Of a DNA stretch of 23,404 nt, positions 14,421-20,759 are shown piece by piece. The DNA lies in contig CAAELC010000159.1 of NCBI GenBank assembly GCA_900756715.1, forward strand, positions 1 to 23,404, in the 5' to 3' direction. Each line of letters starts with the position of its first letter. Within the stretch, counting starts at the first letter, position 1. The translations under genes were made by a program, and so were the position numbers. Under the pieces are notes generated by a model that searched no databases, was not told the DNA's origin, and was given only the letters and a program-made list of their open reading frames with translations. Source of the DNA: an uncultured Oscillospiraceae bacterium. Lineage in GTDB: Bacteria; Bacillota; Clostridia; Oscillospirales; Oscillospiraceae.

Positions 14421-15554
14421 ATGTTTGAAGTAATCAAGCGGGAGGGTTGCGCCAGACGCGGCCGTTTCCGGTGTGCCCATGGCGGCGAGGTACAGACGCC
14501 TGTTTTTATGAATGTAGGTACGCAGGGGGCTATCAAGGGAGGGCTCAGCGCCTTCGACCTGAAAGAAATAGGCTGTCAGATCGAGTTGTCCAATACCTAC
14601 CATCTGCATCTGCGCCCCGGTGATGAGGTAATCCGTACGCTGGGCGGCCTGCATCGGTTCATGCGCTGGGATGGGCCGATTCTGACGGATTCCGGTGGCT
14701 TTCAGGTTTTTTCGCTCGCCGGTCTGCGGAAAATACGGGAGGAGGGTGTGACCTTTGCATCTCATCTGGATGGGCACCGGATTTTTATGGGGCCAGAGGA
14801 AAGCATGCAAATCCAATCTAATCTTGGCTCCGATATTGCGATGGCTTTTGATGAATGCGTGGAAAATCCTGCGACCTATACCTATGCCAAAGACAGCTGT
14901 GAGCGGACGCTCCGGTGGTTGGAACGCTGCAAGCGGGAGCACGACCGCCTGAATGCACTGCCGGACACAGTGAATCCGGGGCAGATGCTTTTTGGTATCA
15001 ATCAGGGTGCTACATTCCCGGATCTGCGTATTTGGCACATGCAGGAAATTGCAAAGCTGGATTGCGATGGGTATGCTATTGGCGGCCTGGCGGTGGGAGA
15101 ACCGACTGAGGTGATGTATCAGATCATCGAGCAGGTTGAGCCTTATATGCCGCAGGACAAGCCAAGATACCTGATGGGAGTAGGAACACCCAGCAATATC
15201 ATTGAGGGGGTGGCACGAGGCGTAGATTTCTTTGACTGCGTCATGCCTGCCCGCAATGCACGCCATGGCAAGCTATTTACATGGCAAGGCTCCATGAACA
15301 TCAAAAATGCAAAATATAAGCTTGATGATGGGCCGATCGACCCGGAGTGCGATTGCCCGGTGTGCCGTAAATTCAGCCGTGCCTATGTGCGCCACTTGTT
15401 TGCGGCGGAGGAAATGCTTGGCATGCGGCTGGCGGTAATGCATAATCTGTATTTTTACAACAAGCTGGCCCAGCGCATTCGGGATGCACTGGACAATGGA
15501 CAGTTCGAGGCGTTTCGTCAGGAATATAGCGAAAAACTGGCTCGCCGGATTTGA
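14421..15554 (+). CDS. tgt: Queuine/preQ1 tRNA-guanine transglycosylase
   Basis: In bacteria Tgt swaps guanine-34 of GUN-anticodon tRNAs for preQ1, the step before QueA in queuosine synthesis. The ATG at 14421, preceded by AAAAGG, gives 377 residues, the normal length. Earlier in-frame ATGs at 14364 and just after it would sit inside the leader hairpin and are rejected. D90 in ILTDSGGFQVFSLAG is the general acid/base and D272 in FFDCVMPARNARHG the nucleophile. The substrate pocket residues lie around D144 and GGLAVGEP. The zinc site is C310, C312, C315 (CDCPVC) and H341. It is followed by yajC, the usual neighbour, but separated from queA by the sugar locus. Confidence 0.97.
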   Translation: MFEVIKREGCARRGRFRCAHGGEVQTPVFMNVGTQGAIKGGLSAFDLKEIGCQIELSNTYHLHLRPGDEVIRTLGGLHRFMRWDGPILTDSGGFQVFSLAGLRKIREEGVTFASHLDGHRIFMGPEESMQIQSNLGSDIAMAFDECVENPATYTYAKDSCERTLRWLERCKREHDRLNALPDTVNPGQMLFGINQGATFPDLRIWHMQEIAKLDCDGYAIGGLAVGEPTEVMYQIIEQVEPYMPQDKPRYLMGVGTPSNIIEGVARGVDFFDCVMPARNARHGKLFTWQGSMNIKNAKYKLDDGPIDPECDCPVCRKFSRAYVRHLFAAEEMLGMRLAVMHNLYFYNKLAQRIRDALDNGQFEAFRQEYSEKLARRI

Positions 15555-15580
15555 AGCAATTATAAAATATCGAAAAGGGC

Positions 15581-15609
15581 TTGCCAAAATCGTGCAAATT
15601 CTGTATAAT
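15581..15609 (+). promoter_or_regulatory. Probable sigma-A promoter of yajC
   Basis: TTGCCA (15581-15586) and TATAAT (15604-15609) are 17 bases apart. It lies in the 88-base gap after tgt and would drive yajC separately from tgt. Confidence 0.78.
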
Positions 15610-15642
15610 ACCATCATATTGTGATAAAAGGAGATCTGTCCC

Positions 15643-16098
15643 ATGTTTGAAATCGCTTATGCGTCCACCACCGGCGGCGCTGCTGCCAGCGGCATGTCCT
15701 CCATCTTGATGATCGTTGTGATGATCGCCATTTTCTATTTCTTGCTGATTCGTCCTGAAAACAAACGGAAGAAGCAGGCTGAGGAAATGCGCAGCAGCCT
15801 GAAAAAAGGCGACTGGATCACCACCATTGGCGGCGTGTATGGCCGTGTGGTTTCCATCACCGACCGCACTGTAGTCATTGAGACCAGCGAAGACCGCGTT
15901 CGCATGGAGTTTTTGAAGAGCGCTATCGGTTCCGTTGGTACGCTGGATGAGCAGGCTGCTGCCGCTGCCGCTCCTCGCTCCAAGAAGGCTGAGAAAGCTG
16001 CCGAGGAAAAAGCTCAGGCAGCCGTTGAAGCCCCTGCTGAGAAGAAAGCTGAGGAGACCCCTGCAGAATCTGGCGAGGATACTTCTTCCGAGGGCTGA
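15643..16098 (+). CDS. yajC: Preprotein translocase accessory subunit YajC
   Basis: YajC is a small membrane protein that associates with SecDF during protein export. The 151 residues start at an ATG preceded by AAAGGAGAT. A short N terminus rich in Ala/Gly leads to one membrane segment at about residues 19-37 (SILMIVVMIAIFYFLLIRP). The family signature IRPENKRKKQAEEMRSSLKKGDWITTIGG follows, then a small beta-rich domain. Residues from about 105 onward form a low-complexity Ala/Glu/Lys tail ending in acidic and Ser residues. This makes it longer than the usual 90-110 residues. Codon choice is strongly C-ending and biased, suggesting high expression. secD and secF, often found next, are not in the window. 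Confidence 0.93.
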   Translation: MFEIAYASTTGGAAASGMSSILMIVVMIAIFYFLLIRPENKRKKQAEEMRSSLKKGDWITTIGGVYGRVVSITDRTVVIETSEDRVRMEFLKSAIGSVGTLDEQAAAAAAPRSKKAEKAAEEKAQAAVEAPAEKKAEETPAESGEDTSSEG

Positions 16099-16114
16099 TA
16101 CCGTCATAAAAGTC

Positions 16115-16160
16115 AACCTCTCTCAATATGCTTTTACAGCATATTGGGGGAGGTTTCTTT
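16115..16160 (+). promoter_or_regulatory. Hairpin that doubles as a terminator and covers a ribosome-binding site
   Basis: A 17-base arm (16115-16131) pairs with 16139-16155 over its full length, with two G-U pairs and a seven-base loop. TTTCTTT follows, so it resembles the yajC terminator. The 3' arm contains GGGGGAGG, which is also the Shine-Dalgarno for the ATG at 16161. Folding would therefore hide that site. Both structure and overlap are visible in the sequence, but the regulatory role is inference. Confidence 0.7.
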
Positions 16161-16607
16161 ATGAAAATCGGAGATTGGTTGGGCAGACGAACATGGCTCG
16201 GTTTGGCAGTATCGTTACTGATCTGGGCCGGGATGGGGCTGCTGGGAGCGTGGCTGATGCTGAAAGGGTTGGTGCCGGAAATGACGGGTGAGTGGCTGGC
16301 AGTATCCTGGGCGGCTGCATCTTTTGCCGGCGGTTTGGTCGCATTGAAGGGGAAGCAGAAACGGCTGCTGCGTGCAGTGATGCAAAGTGCTCTGCTGTAT
16401 AGTTTGCTGTGGGCCATGGCGTTTAGCATACAAACGGAACTTTCCTTCGGAGCGCACGGTGTCCAAATCACGGCGGCTGTGTTCGGCGGAGGGCTTGCTG
16501 CCGCACTATTTCCGGATAATGGCAGAAAAAAGGTACACGCGGGGACAAGAGGGAGGAGCGGCCATCGTATGGCAAATAGCACAAAAACGGGAAAAAGGGG
16601 CAGATGA
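16161..16607 (+). CDS. TIGR04086-like small integral membrane protein
   Basis: This resembles the uncharacterised TIGR04086 (YrzE-like) membrane proteins that often follow yajC in Clostridia. The ATG at 16161 has GGAGG seven bases upstream and gives 148 residues. An earlier in-frame start at 16128 lies inside the hairpin and is rejected. Four hydrophobic segments are seen near 13-35, 48-63, 72-92 and 101-117. Residues 119-148 form a very basic Lys/Arg/Gly tail, longer than I expect for the family, probably cytoplasmic. In many Clostridia the next genes encode the SCIFF peptide and its maturase; neither is present here. Function unknown. The family call rests on size, topology and neighbours. 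Confidence 0.65.
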   Translation: MKIGDWLGRRTWLGLAVSLLIWAGMGLLGAWLMLKGLVPEMTGEWLAVSWAAASFAGGLVALKGKQKRLLRAVMQSALLYSLLWAMAFSIQTELSFGAHGVQITAAVFGGGLAAALFPDNGRKKVHAGTRGRSGHRMANSTKTGKRGR

Positions 16608-16659
16608 GGCTTTGCTCCGCTTCAGGTAAAAGCGAGGTGGGCAGCGGCATGCTTGGAAA

Positions 16660-16703
16660 GCAAGATGTTGGAGCGAAACCGGATTTGAAGAACAACATCT
16701 TGC
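16660..16703. repeat. 11-bp inverted repeat
   Basis: GCAAGATGTTG (16660-16670) and CAACATCTTGC (16693-16703) are exact reverse complements with a 22-base loop. No T-run follows, so it is not a standard terminator. It could be an RNA stem or a protein-binding site. No known element was recognised. Confidence 0.6.
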
Positions 16704-16750
16704 GTAACCAGATTTTATATGGGCACGCCGCGTTCCTTTGGATTTACGAA

Positions 16751-16775
16751 GTTTACATAACGCTGTTTACATAAC
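16751..16775. repeat. Tandem GTTTACATAAC repeat
   Basis: The 11-base unit GTTTACATAAC occurs at 16751-16761 and 16765-16775, 14 bases apart start to start with GCT between. It lies about 45 bases before the candidate sigma-A promoter. Possibly a regulator-binding pair. Confidence 0.55.
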
Positions 16776-16863
16776 ATTTTGCCATAATGGACAAAAATAA
16801 AAAAATCCAGCAAGAAGCCTTGCCCTTTCCCTAAAAGTATTCTATATTATTAGTTGCGTTCCG

Positions 16864-16893
16864 GTCTAAAGGTTGGGGCTTGTCTCATATAGT
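16864..16893 (+). promoter_or_regulatory. Candidate sigma-E-type sporulation promoter
   Basis: CATATAGT (16886-16893) fits the mother-cell sigma -10 pattern CATAnAnT. It is preceded 15 bases upstream by GTCTAAA (16864-16870), a weaker -35 match. Transcription would start near 16900, almost at the ribosome-binding site GAGGTGAG. This agrees with the SpoIIM identity of the gene, because spoIIM of Bacillus subtilis is expressed in the mother cell. Confidence 0.45.
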
Positions 16894-16913
16894 AGGCCGA
16901 GGTGAGCAACATC

Positions 16914-17513
16914 ATGACAGGACGCTGCAGTAAGCGAAATATACAGAAAAATACAGGCCGGTTCATTGTGTTCTGGATGTCCCTTTGCTTTCTGGCAGGG
17001 GCGGCTGGCGGGTATCTCGCTCAGCTTGCCACCGGGGTGGACGCACAGCTGAATGCCTACCTGCAGGGCTATGCAAATCTATTGCAGGATGGTAGCGCTG
17101 CCGCCTCTATTTTAGGCGTTGCGGCTGCCTATTATCGCGGACCGGCGGCTATCTATCTGTTGGGGCATTGCCGGTCAGGTAAATTTTTCCTTTCCGTAGC
17201 ATTTGCGCTGGAGGGATTCGGATTGGCTTATGCAGTGGCAGCTTTTTCTACTGCACTGGGGCGCTGTGGCGTATTGCTTGCTATGTCCGTGTTTGGACTT
17301 CGTTTTTTTGTGGTGTTGCCGTGCATGCTGTTTCTGGCCAGACAGAGCGGATGCTTTGTATCCCGTGCCGAAAGAGGCCGCAAAAAGGCGGCGGATGGCC
17401 GTCAGCTGAGGCTTCTGTGCCTGTGCCCGGCTCTTCTGGGGCTGGGTGTGGTTGCGGAGGTAACTTTTGTGCCGCGCCTTTTTGCGGCAGCACTTACATT
17501 ATTTGATATGTAG
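16914..17513 (+). CDS. SpoIIM-like (stage II sporulation protein M) membrane protein
   Basis: SpoIIM, with SpoIID and SpoIIP, drives septal peptidoglycan remodelling and forespore engulfment from the mother-cell membrane. The ATG at 16914 has GAGGTGAG seven bases upstream and is preferred over the in-frame GTG at 16902, which lies inside that site. The 199 residues contain five hydrophobic segments near 17-38, 65-85, 91-114, 117-143 and 167-195, with a basic loop RAERGRKK at about 151-158. Size, a cytoplasmic basic N terminus before the first segment, the spacing of segments and the LPxxLFLA-like stretch in the fourth segment recall SpoIIM. In Bacillus subtilis spoIIM also lies close to xerD. 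Sequence similarity is weak by eye, so the call is tentative. Confidence 0.55.
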   Translation: MTGRCSKRNIQKNTGRFIVFWMSLCFLAGAAGGYLAQLATGVDAQLNAYLQGYANLLQDGSAAASILGVAAAYYRGPAAIYLLGHCRSGKFFLSVAFALEGFGLAYAVAAFSTALGRCGVLLAMSVFGLRFFVVLPCMLFLARQSGCFVSRAERGRKKAADGRQLRLLCLCPALLGLGVVAEVTFVPRLFAAALTLFDM

Positions 17514-17529
17514 AGAGAGGTGAAAAGTT

Positions 17530-18414
17530 ATGGCGGACTATTTGCTGGCATACCAGCACTATTTGCAGGAGGAAAAGCATGTTTCCGCCAACACACTCTG
17601 CTCTTATATGCGTGATCTGACGCAGTTTTCCAGTTGGTTGTGTGAAAACGGGCAGCCGGATCTGAAAAAAGTGAAGAATGACACACTGGACCACTACATT
17701 CAGGGGCTGGAACAGGCCGGAAAATCGCCTGCCACTATGAGCCGCTTCCGGGCCTCGGTCAAGTCATTTTATTCCTATATGCTGATGAAAGGCTATGTAA
17801 AAACCAATCCTACCAGCGCACTGAAAACACAAAAGGTGCAGCGCAGGTATCCTGAAATTCTGACAAACCGGGAGGTAGAGCTCTTTCTGGAGCAGCCTCG
17901 CTGCGTGGATGAAAAGGGAATCCGGGATCACGCTATGCTGGAACTGCTTTATGCCACCGGTATCCGTGCTTCGGAGCTGATAGGCCTGAATGTGGAGGAT
18001 GTGAACCTGGCTGCCGGGTTTATCCGGTGTCGCAGCCGGGGGCGGGAGCGCATTATTCCCCTGTATGCAGGTGCCGTGAAAGCTTTGCAGGGGTATCTGT
18101 GCAATGCGCGGGAACGGATTGTTGCTGACGCCGGAGAGAGCGCGCTGTTTGTTAATATGAATGGTGAGCGTATGACGCGGCAGGGCTTTTGGAAAATTAT
18201 AAAATATTATCAGGAAAAAGCGGAGATTACCAAGGACATTACCCCCCATATGCTGCGCCACTCATTCGCGGCTCATCTGCTGGAAAACGGGGCGGATCTA
18301 CGCTCTATTCAGGAGATGCTTGGGCATGCAGATATTGCCTCCACTCAGATATATACCCATGTGGTTAAGCAGCACCTGAAGGAAATCTATAATAAGGCGC
18401 ATCCACGAGCCTGA
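17530..18414 (+). CDS. xerD: Tyrosine recombinase XerD
   Basis: XerD, with XerC, resolves chromosome dimers by recombination at dif; lone Xer-type enzymes occur in some bacteria. The 294 residues match the family. The N-terminal SAM-like core-binding domain covers about residues 1-85 and the catalytic domain the rest. Catalytic residues are R146 (ATGIRASEL), H240 and R243 (HMLRH), H266 (LGHADI) and the nucleophile Y275 (TQIYTH). The beta-hairpin that normally carries the active-site lysine (GKGNKER in Escherichia coli XerD) reads RSRGRER here, one residue shorter and without lysine. The gene starts 16 bases after the SpoIIM-like gene, so the two are probably co-transcribed, and it ends at a terminator. 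No adjacent attachment site or cargo suggests an integrase. Confidence 0.92.
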   Translation: MADYLLAYQHYLQEEKHVSANTLCSYMRDLTQFSSWLCENGQPDLKKVKNDTLDHYIQGLEQAGKSPATMSRFRASVKSFYSYMLMKGYVKTNPTSALKTQKVQRRYPEILTNREVELFLEQPRCVDEKGIRDHAMLELLYATGIRASELIGLNVEDVNLAAGFIRCRSRGRERIIPLYAGAVKALQGYLCNARERIVADAGESALFVNMNGERMTRQGFWKIIKYYQEKAEITKDITPHMLRHSFAAHLLENGADLRSIQEMLGHADIASTQIYTHVVKQHLKEIYNKAHPRA

Positions 18415-18423
18415 TTTTAACCG

Positions 18424-18467
18424 AAAAACATGCCGTGACGGAGGAAGCTCCGCTGCGGCATGTTTTT
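18424..18467 (+). terminator. Intrinsic terminator after xerD
   Basis: AAAAACATGCCG (18424-18435) pairs with CGGCATGTTTTT (18456-18467), and an inner stem CGGAG-GAAG-CTCCG extends the hairpin. A five-T run ends the structure. Its tail abuts the -35 box of the ruvC promoter. Confidence 0.93.
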
Positions 18468-18468
18468 G

Positions 18469-18497
18469 TTGCTATTTCACCGTCTCTTTGCTATAAT
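18469..18497 (+). promoter_or_regulatory. Probable promoter of the ruvCAB genes
   Basis: A perfect -10 TATAAT (18492-18497) lies 17 bases after TTGCTA (18469-18474), a moderate -35 match. Transcription would start near 18504 and run through ruvC, ruvA and ruvB. No LexA box was recognised in it. Confidence 0.7.
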
Positions 18498-18525
18498 AAA
18501 AAAGATTATTAGGCGGAGGTTTACC

Positions 18526-19038
18526 ATGCGCATTTTAGGAATAGACCCCGGTGTTGCCATTGTGGGCTTCGGCCTCATCGAGTCTGATCGCGGACGCCAG
18601 CAAATGTTGCGCTATGGTGCCATTACGACACAGGCAGGACTTCCACTGGCTACTCGGCTGCTGCAAATTCAGCAGGATATGGAGCAGCTTCTCGAGGTGT
18701 TTCAGCCGGACGAGATATCCATTGAGGAACTTTTTTTCTCGAAAAACATCACCACCGGTATTGCTGTGGCCCACGCCAGAGGGGTGATTCTATGTGCAGC
18801 AGAGAAAAAACAGATTCCCATATACGAGTATACACCTATGCAGATTAAGCAGGCGGTAGTTGGATATGGTCTGGCGGAGAAAAAGCAGGTCATGGATATG
18901 ACCCGTCGGCTTTTGAAGCTGCGGGAGGTTCCGAAGCCGGATGATGCAGCTGACGCGCTGGCCATAGCGCTGTGCCACGCGCGCAGTGCCACCAGCCTGT
19001 TGCGGCGGAAGGACCCCGGTGTGAAGGAAACGGTGTAA
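18526..19038 (+). CDS. ruvC: Holliday junction endonuclease RuvC
   Basis: RuvC is a dimeric endonuclease that cuts Holliday junctions symmetrically after RuvAB branch migration. The ATG at 18526 with GGCGGAGG upstream gives 170 residues, the usual length. An upstream in-frame start would add residues encoded by the promoter region and is rejected. The four acidic catalytic residues are visible: D7 in GIDPG, E67 in ISIEELFF, and D140 and D143 in KPDDAADALAIALCHA. It is the first of three ruv genes, with nine bases to ruvA. Confidence 0.97.
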   Translation: MRILGIDPGVAIVGFGLIESDRGRQQMLRYGAITTQAGLPLATRLLQIQQDMEQLLEVFQPDEISIEELFFSKNITTGIAVAHARGVILCAAEKKQIPIYEYTPMQIKQAVVGYGLAEKKQVMDMTRRLLKLREVPKPDDAADALAIALCHARSATSLLRRKDPGVKETV

Positions 19039-19047
19039 GGAGACGCT

Positions 19048-19647
19048 ATGTATTATTATGTCTACGGCACGGTGGCTGAGATTACCCCTAATTTGGCTGT
19101 AATTGACTGCGGGGGTATCGGATATGCCTGTGCGACCACAAACTACACCCTTGCTCAGCTGAAGCGGGGAGAGAAAGCGAAGCTGTTTACATATCTTCAT
19201 GTTCGGGAGGATATATTCGACCTGTACGGTTTTTCAACCCAGAGTGAGTTGAGCAGCTTCAAAATGCTGCTGGGCGTATCTGGCGTTGGCCCAAAAGCGG
19301 CGCTGGCAATTTTATCGTCCACAACGCCGGATCAGCTGGCACTGAGCATTGTGACAGGGGACGAGAAGGCTCTGACATGTGCGCCGGGTATCGGAAAAAA
19401 GATTGCCCAGCGAATCATTTTGGAGCTGAAGGACAAGCTGGCCAAAGAGCAATCCGCTTTCGATGCCTCCGGCGCATCGGCGGCTGTGTCTGCCACCGTG
19501 CGAAGCGACAAGGCCAGCGAAGCTGCTGCTGCGCTGGCAGTGCTTGGATACTCGCCGCAGGATGTTCGAACTGCTCTGAAAGGAATTGATGCAGAGGCGC
19601 TGCCTCTCGAAGAAATAATCAGGCAGGCGCTGAAGCGGATGGCTTGA
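19048..19647 (+). CDS. ruvA: Holliday junction DNA-binding protein RuvA
   Basis: RuvA is a tetramer that holds the Holliday junction flat and anchors the RuvB motors. The 199 residues begin MYYYVYGTVAEITPN, an N-terminal OB-fold. Two helix-hairpin-helix motifs follow, SGVGPKAALAIL (about residues 79-90) and APGIGKKIAQRIILEL (about 112-127). A linker rich in Ala and Ser at about 139-160 leads to the flexible C-terminal domain III (SEAAAALAVLGYSPQDVRTAL) that contacts RuvB. AAGGAGA precedes the ATG. Second gene of the ruv group. Confidence 0.97.
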   Translation: MYYYVYGTVAEITPNLAVIDCGGIGYACATTNYTLAQLKRGEKAKLFTYLHVREDIFDLYGFSTQSELSSFKMLLGVSGVGPKAALAILSSTTPDQLALSIVTGDEKALTCAPGIGKKIAQRIILELKDKLAKEQSAFDASGASAAVSATVRSDKASEAAAALAVLGYSPQDVRTALKGIDAEALPLEEIIRQALKRMA

Positions 19648-19674
19648 TTACACGCAATGAAGGAGAGATAATCC

Positions 19675-20715
19675 GTGAGCATTGACTTCGGAAACGATAT
19701 TTACGAGGAACCACTGGTATCAACATCACTGCTGCCGGAGGATAACGGCGAGCTGTCTCTGCGTCCCCATAGCCTGCGGGAGTATATCGGTCAGGAAAAG
19801 GCAAAAGGGAACCTGTCTGTGTTCATCGAGGCAGCCCGACAGCGAACAGAGCCACTGGACCATGTGCTGCTTCACGGCCCTCCGGGCTTGGGAAAAACCA
19901 CATTGGCCGGAATCATTGCCGCCGAAATGGGAGTAAATATCCGCATTACATCCGGCCCCGCCATTGAAAAGCCCGGTGATTTGGCGGCGCTTTTGACAAA
20001 TCTCAGCGAAAATGACATCCTGTTTGTGGATGAAATCCACCGGCTGAATCGTTCTGTGGAGGAAATTCTTTATCCTGCCATGGAGGATTATGCAATTGAT
20101 ATCATCATTGGAAAGGGGCCGTCAGCCAACTCCATCCGGCTGGACCTGCCTAAGTTCACTCTGATCGGTGCCACAACGCGGGCAGGTCAGCTTTCTGCTC
20201 CATTGCGGGATCGTTTTGGCGTTACCCTGCGACTGGAATTGTATACTCCGGAGGAACTGGCGCAGATTGTCCGCCGTAGCGCCGGCATCCTGAATGTCCC
20301 CATTGAGGAGCAGGGCGCCATGGAGATTGCACGCCGCTCCAGGGGAACGCCTCGTATTGCGAACCGGATGCTGCGGCGGGTGCGTGATTTTGCTCAGGTG
20401 CGAGCCAACGGCGTTATCACAAGAGAGGTTGCCGATCAGGCGCTGCATGCTTTGGAAATTGACCAGCTTGGTCTTGATCCGGTAGACAGGCGCATGCTGC
20501 GGGCTATCATTGAAAATTATGGCGGCGGCCCGGTGGGATTGGAGACATTGGCTGCCACCATTGGGGAAGAATCCGTTACGCTGGAGGATGTGTACGAACC
20601 ATATCTGATGCAGTTAGGATTTTTAACCCGCACGCCCCGTGGCCGCTGCGTAACCAGAAAGGCGTACGATCACCTGCAGATGTCCTTTCTCGGACAGGAA
20701 CAGCTTGAATTGTAA
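19675..20715 (+). CDS. ruvB: Holliday junction branch-migration helicase RuvB
   Basis: RuvB is a hexameric AAA+ ATPase that pumps DNA through the RuvA-bound junction. The start is GTG at 19675, with AAGGAGAG seven bases upstream, and gives 346 residues. The Walker A motif GPPGLGKT lies at residues 68-75 and Walker B VDEIH ends at residue 121. GATTRAG (164-170) is sensor 1, followed by the arginine-finger region LRDRFG. The C-terminal winged-helix domain contains the EPYLMQLGFLTRTPRGR segment typical of RuvB. It lies 27 bases after ruvA, and glmM follows after 44 bases without a visible terminator. Confidence 0.98.
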   Translation: MSIDFGNDIYEEPLVSTSLLPEDNGELSLRPHSLREYIGQEKAKGNLSVFIEAARQRTEPLDHVLLHGPPGLGKTTLAGIIAAEMGVNIRITSGPAIEKPGDLAALLTNLSENDILFVDEIHRLNRSVEEILYPAMEDYAIDIIIGKGPSANSIRLDLPKFTLIGATTRAGQLSAPLRDRFGVTLRLELYTPEELAQIVRRSAGILNVPIEEQGAMEIARRSRGTPRIANRMLRRVRDFAQVRANGVITREVADQALHALEIDQLGLDPVDRRMLRAIIENYGGGPVGLETLAATIGEESVTLEDVYEPYLMQLGFLTRTPRGRCVTRKAYDHLQMSFLGQEQLEL

Positions 20716-20759
20716 AATTTCGAATACAAACATATTTGAACAATAAATTGGAGGATTCT

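Larger units (their letters stand above)
16608..16913 (+). promoter_or_regulatory. Non-coding stretch before the SpoIIM-like gene
   Basis: No credible gene was found in these 306 bases. They contain an 11-bp inverted repeat with a 22-base loop (16660-16703), a tandem GTTTACATAAC repeat (16751-16761 and 16765-16775), a possible sigma-A promoter TTGCCC-N17-TATATT (16820-16848), and a sporulation-type promoter candidate (16864-16893). Confidence 0.7.

Noticed and set aside
17530..18414. XerD-like recombinase as a phage or island integrase
   Set aside because: Length, sequence pattern and the sporulation/ruv context fit housekeeping XerD, and no attachment sites or cargo are adjacent.
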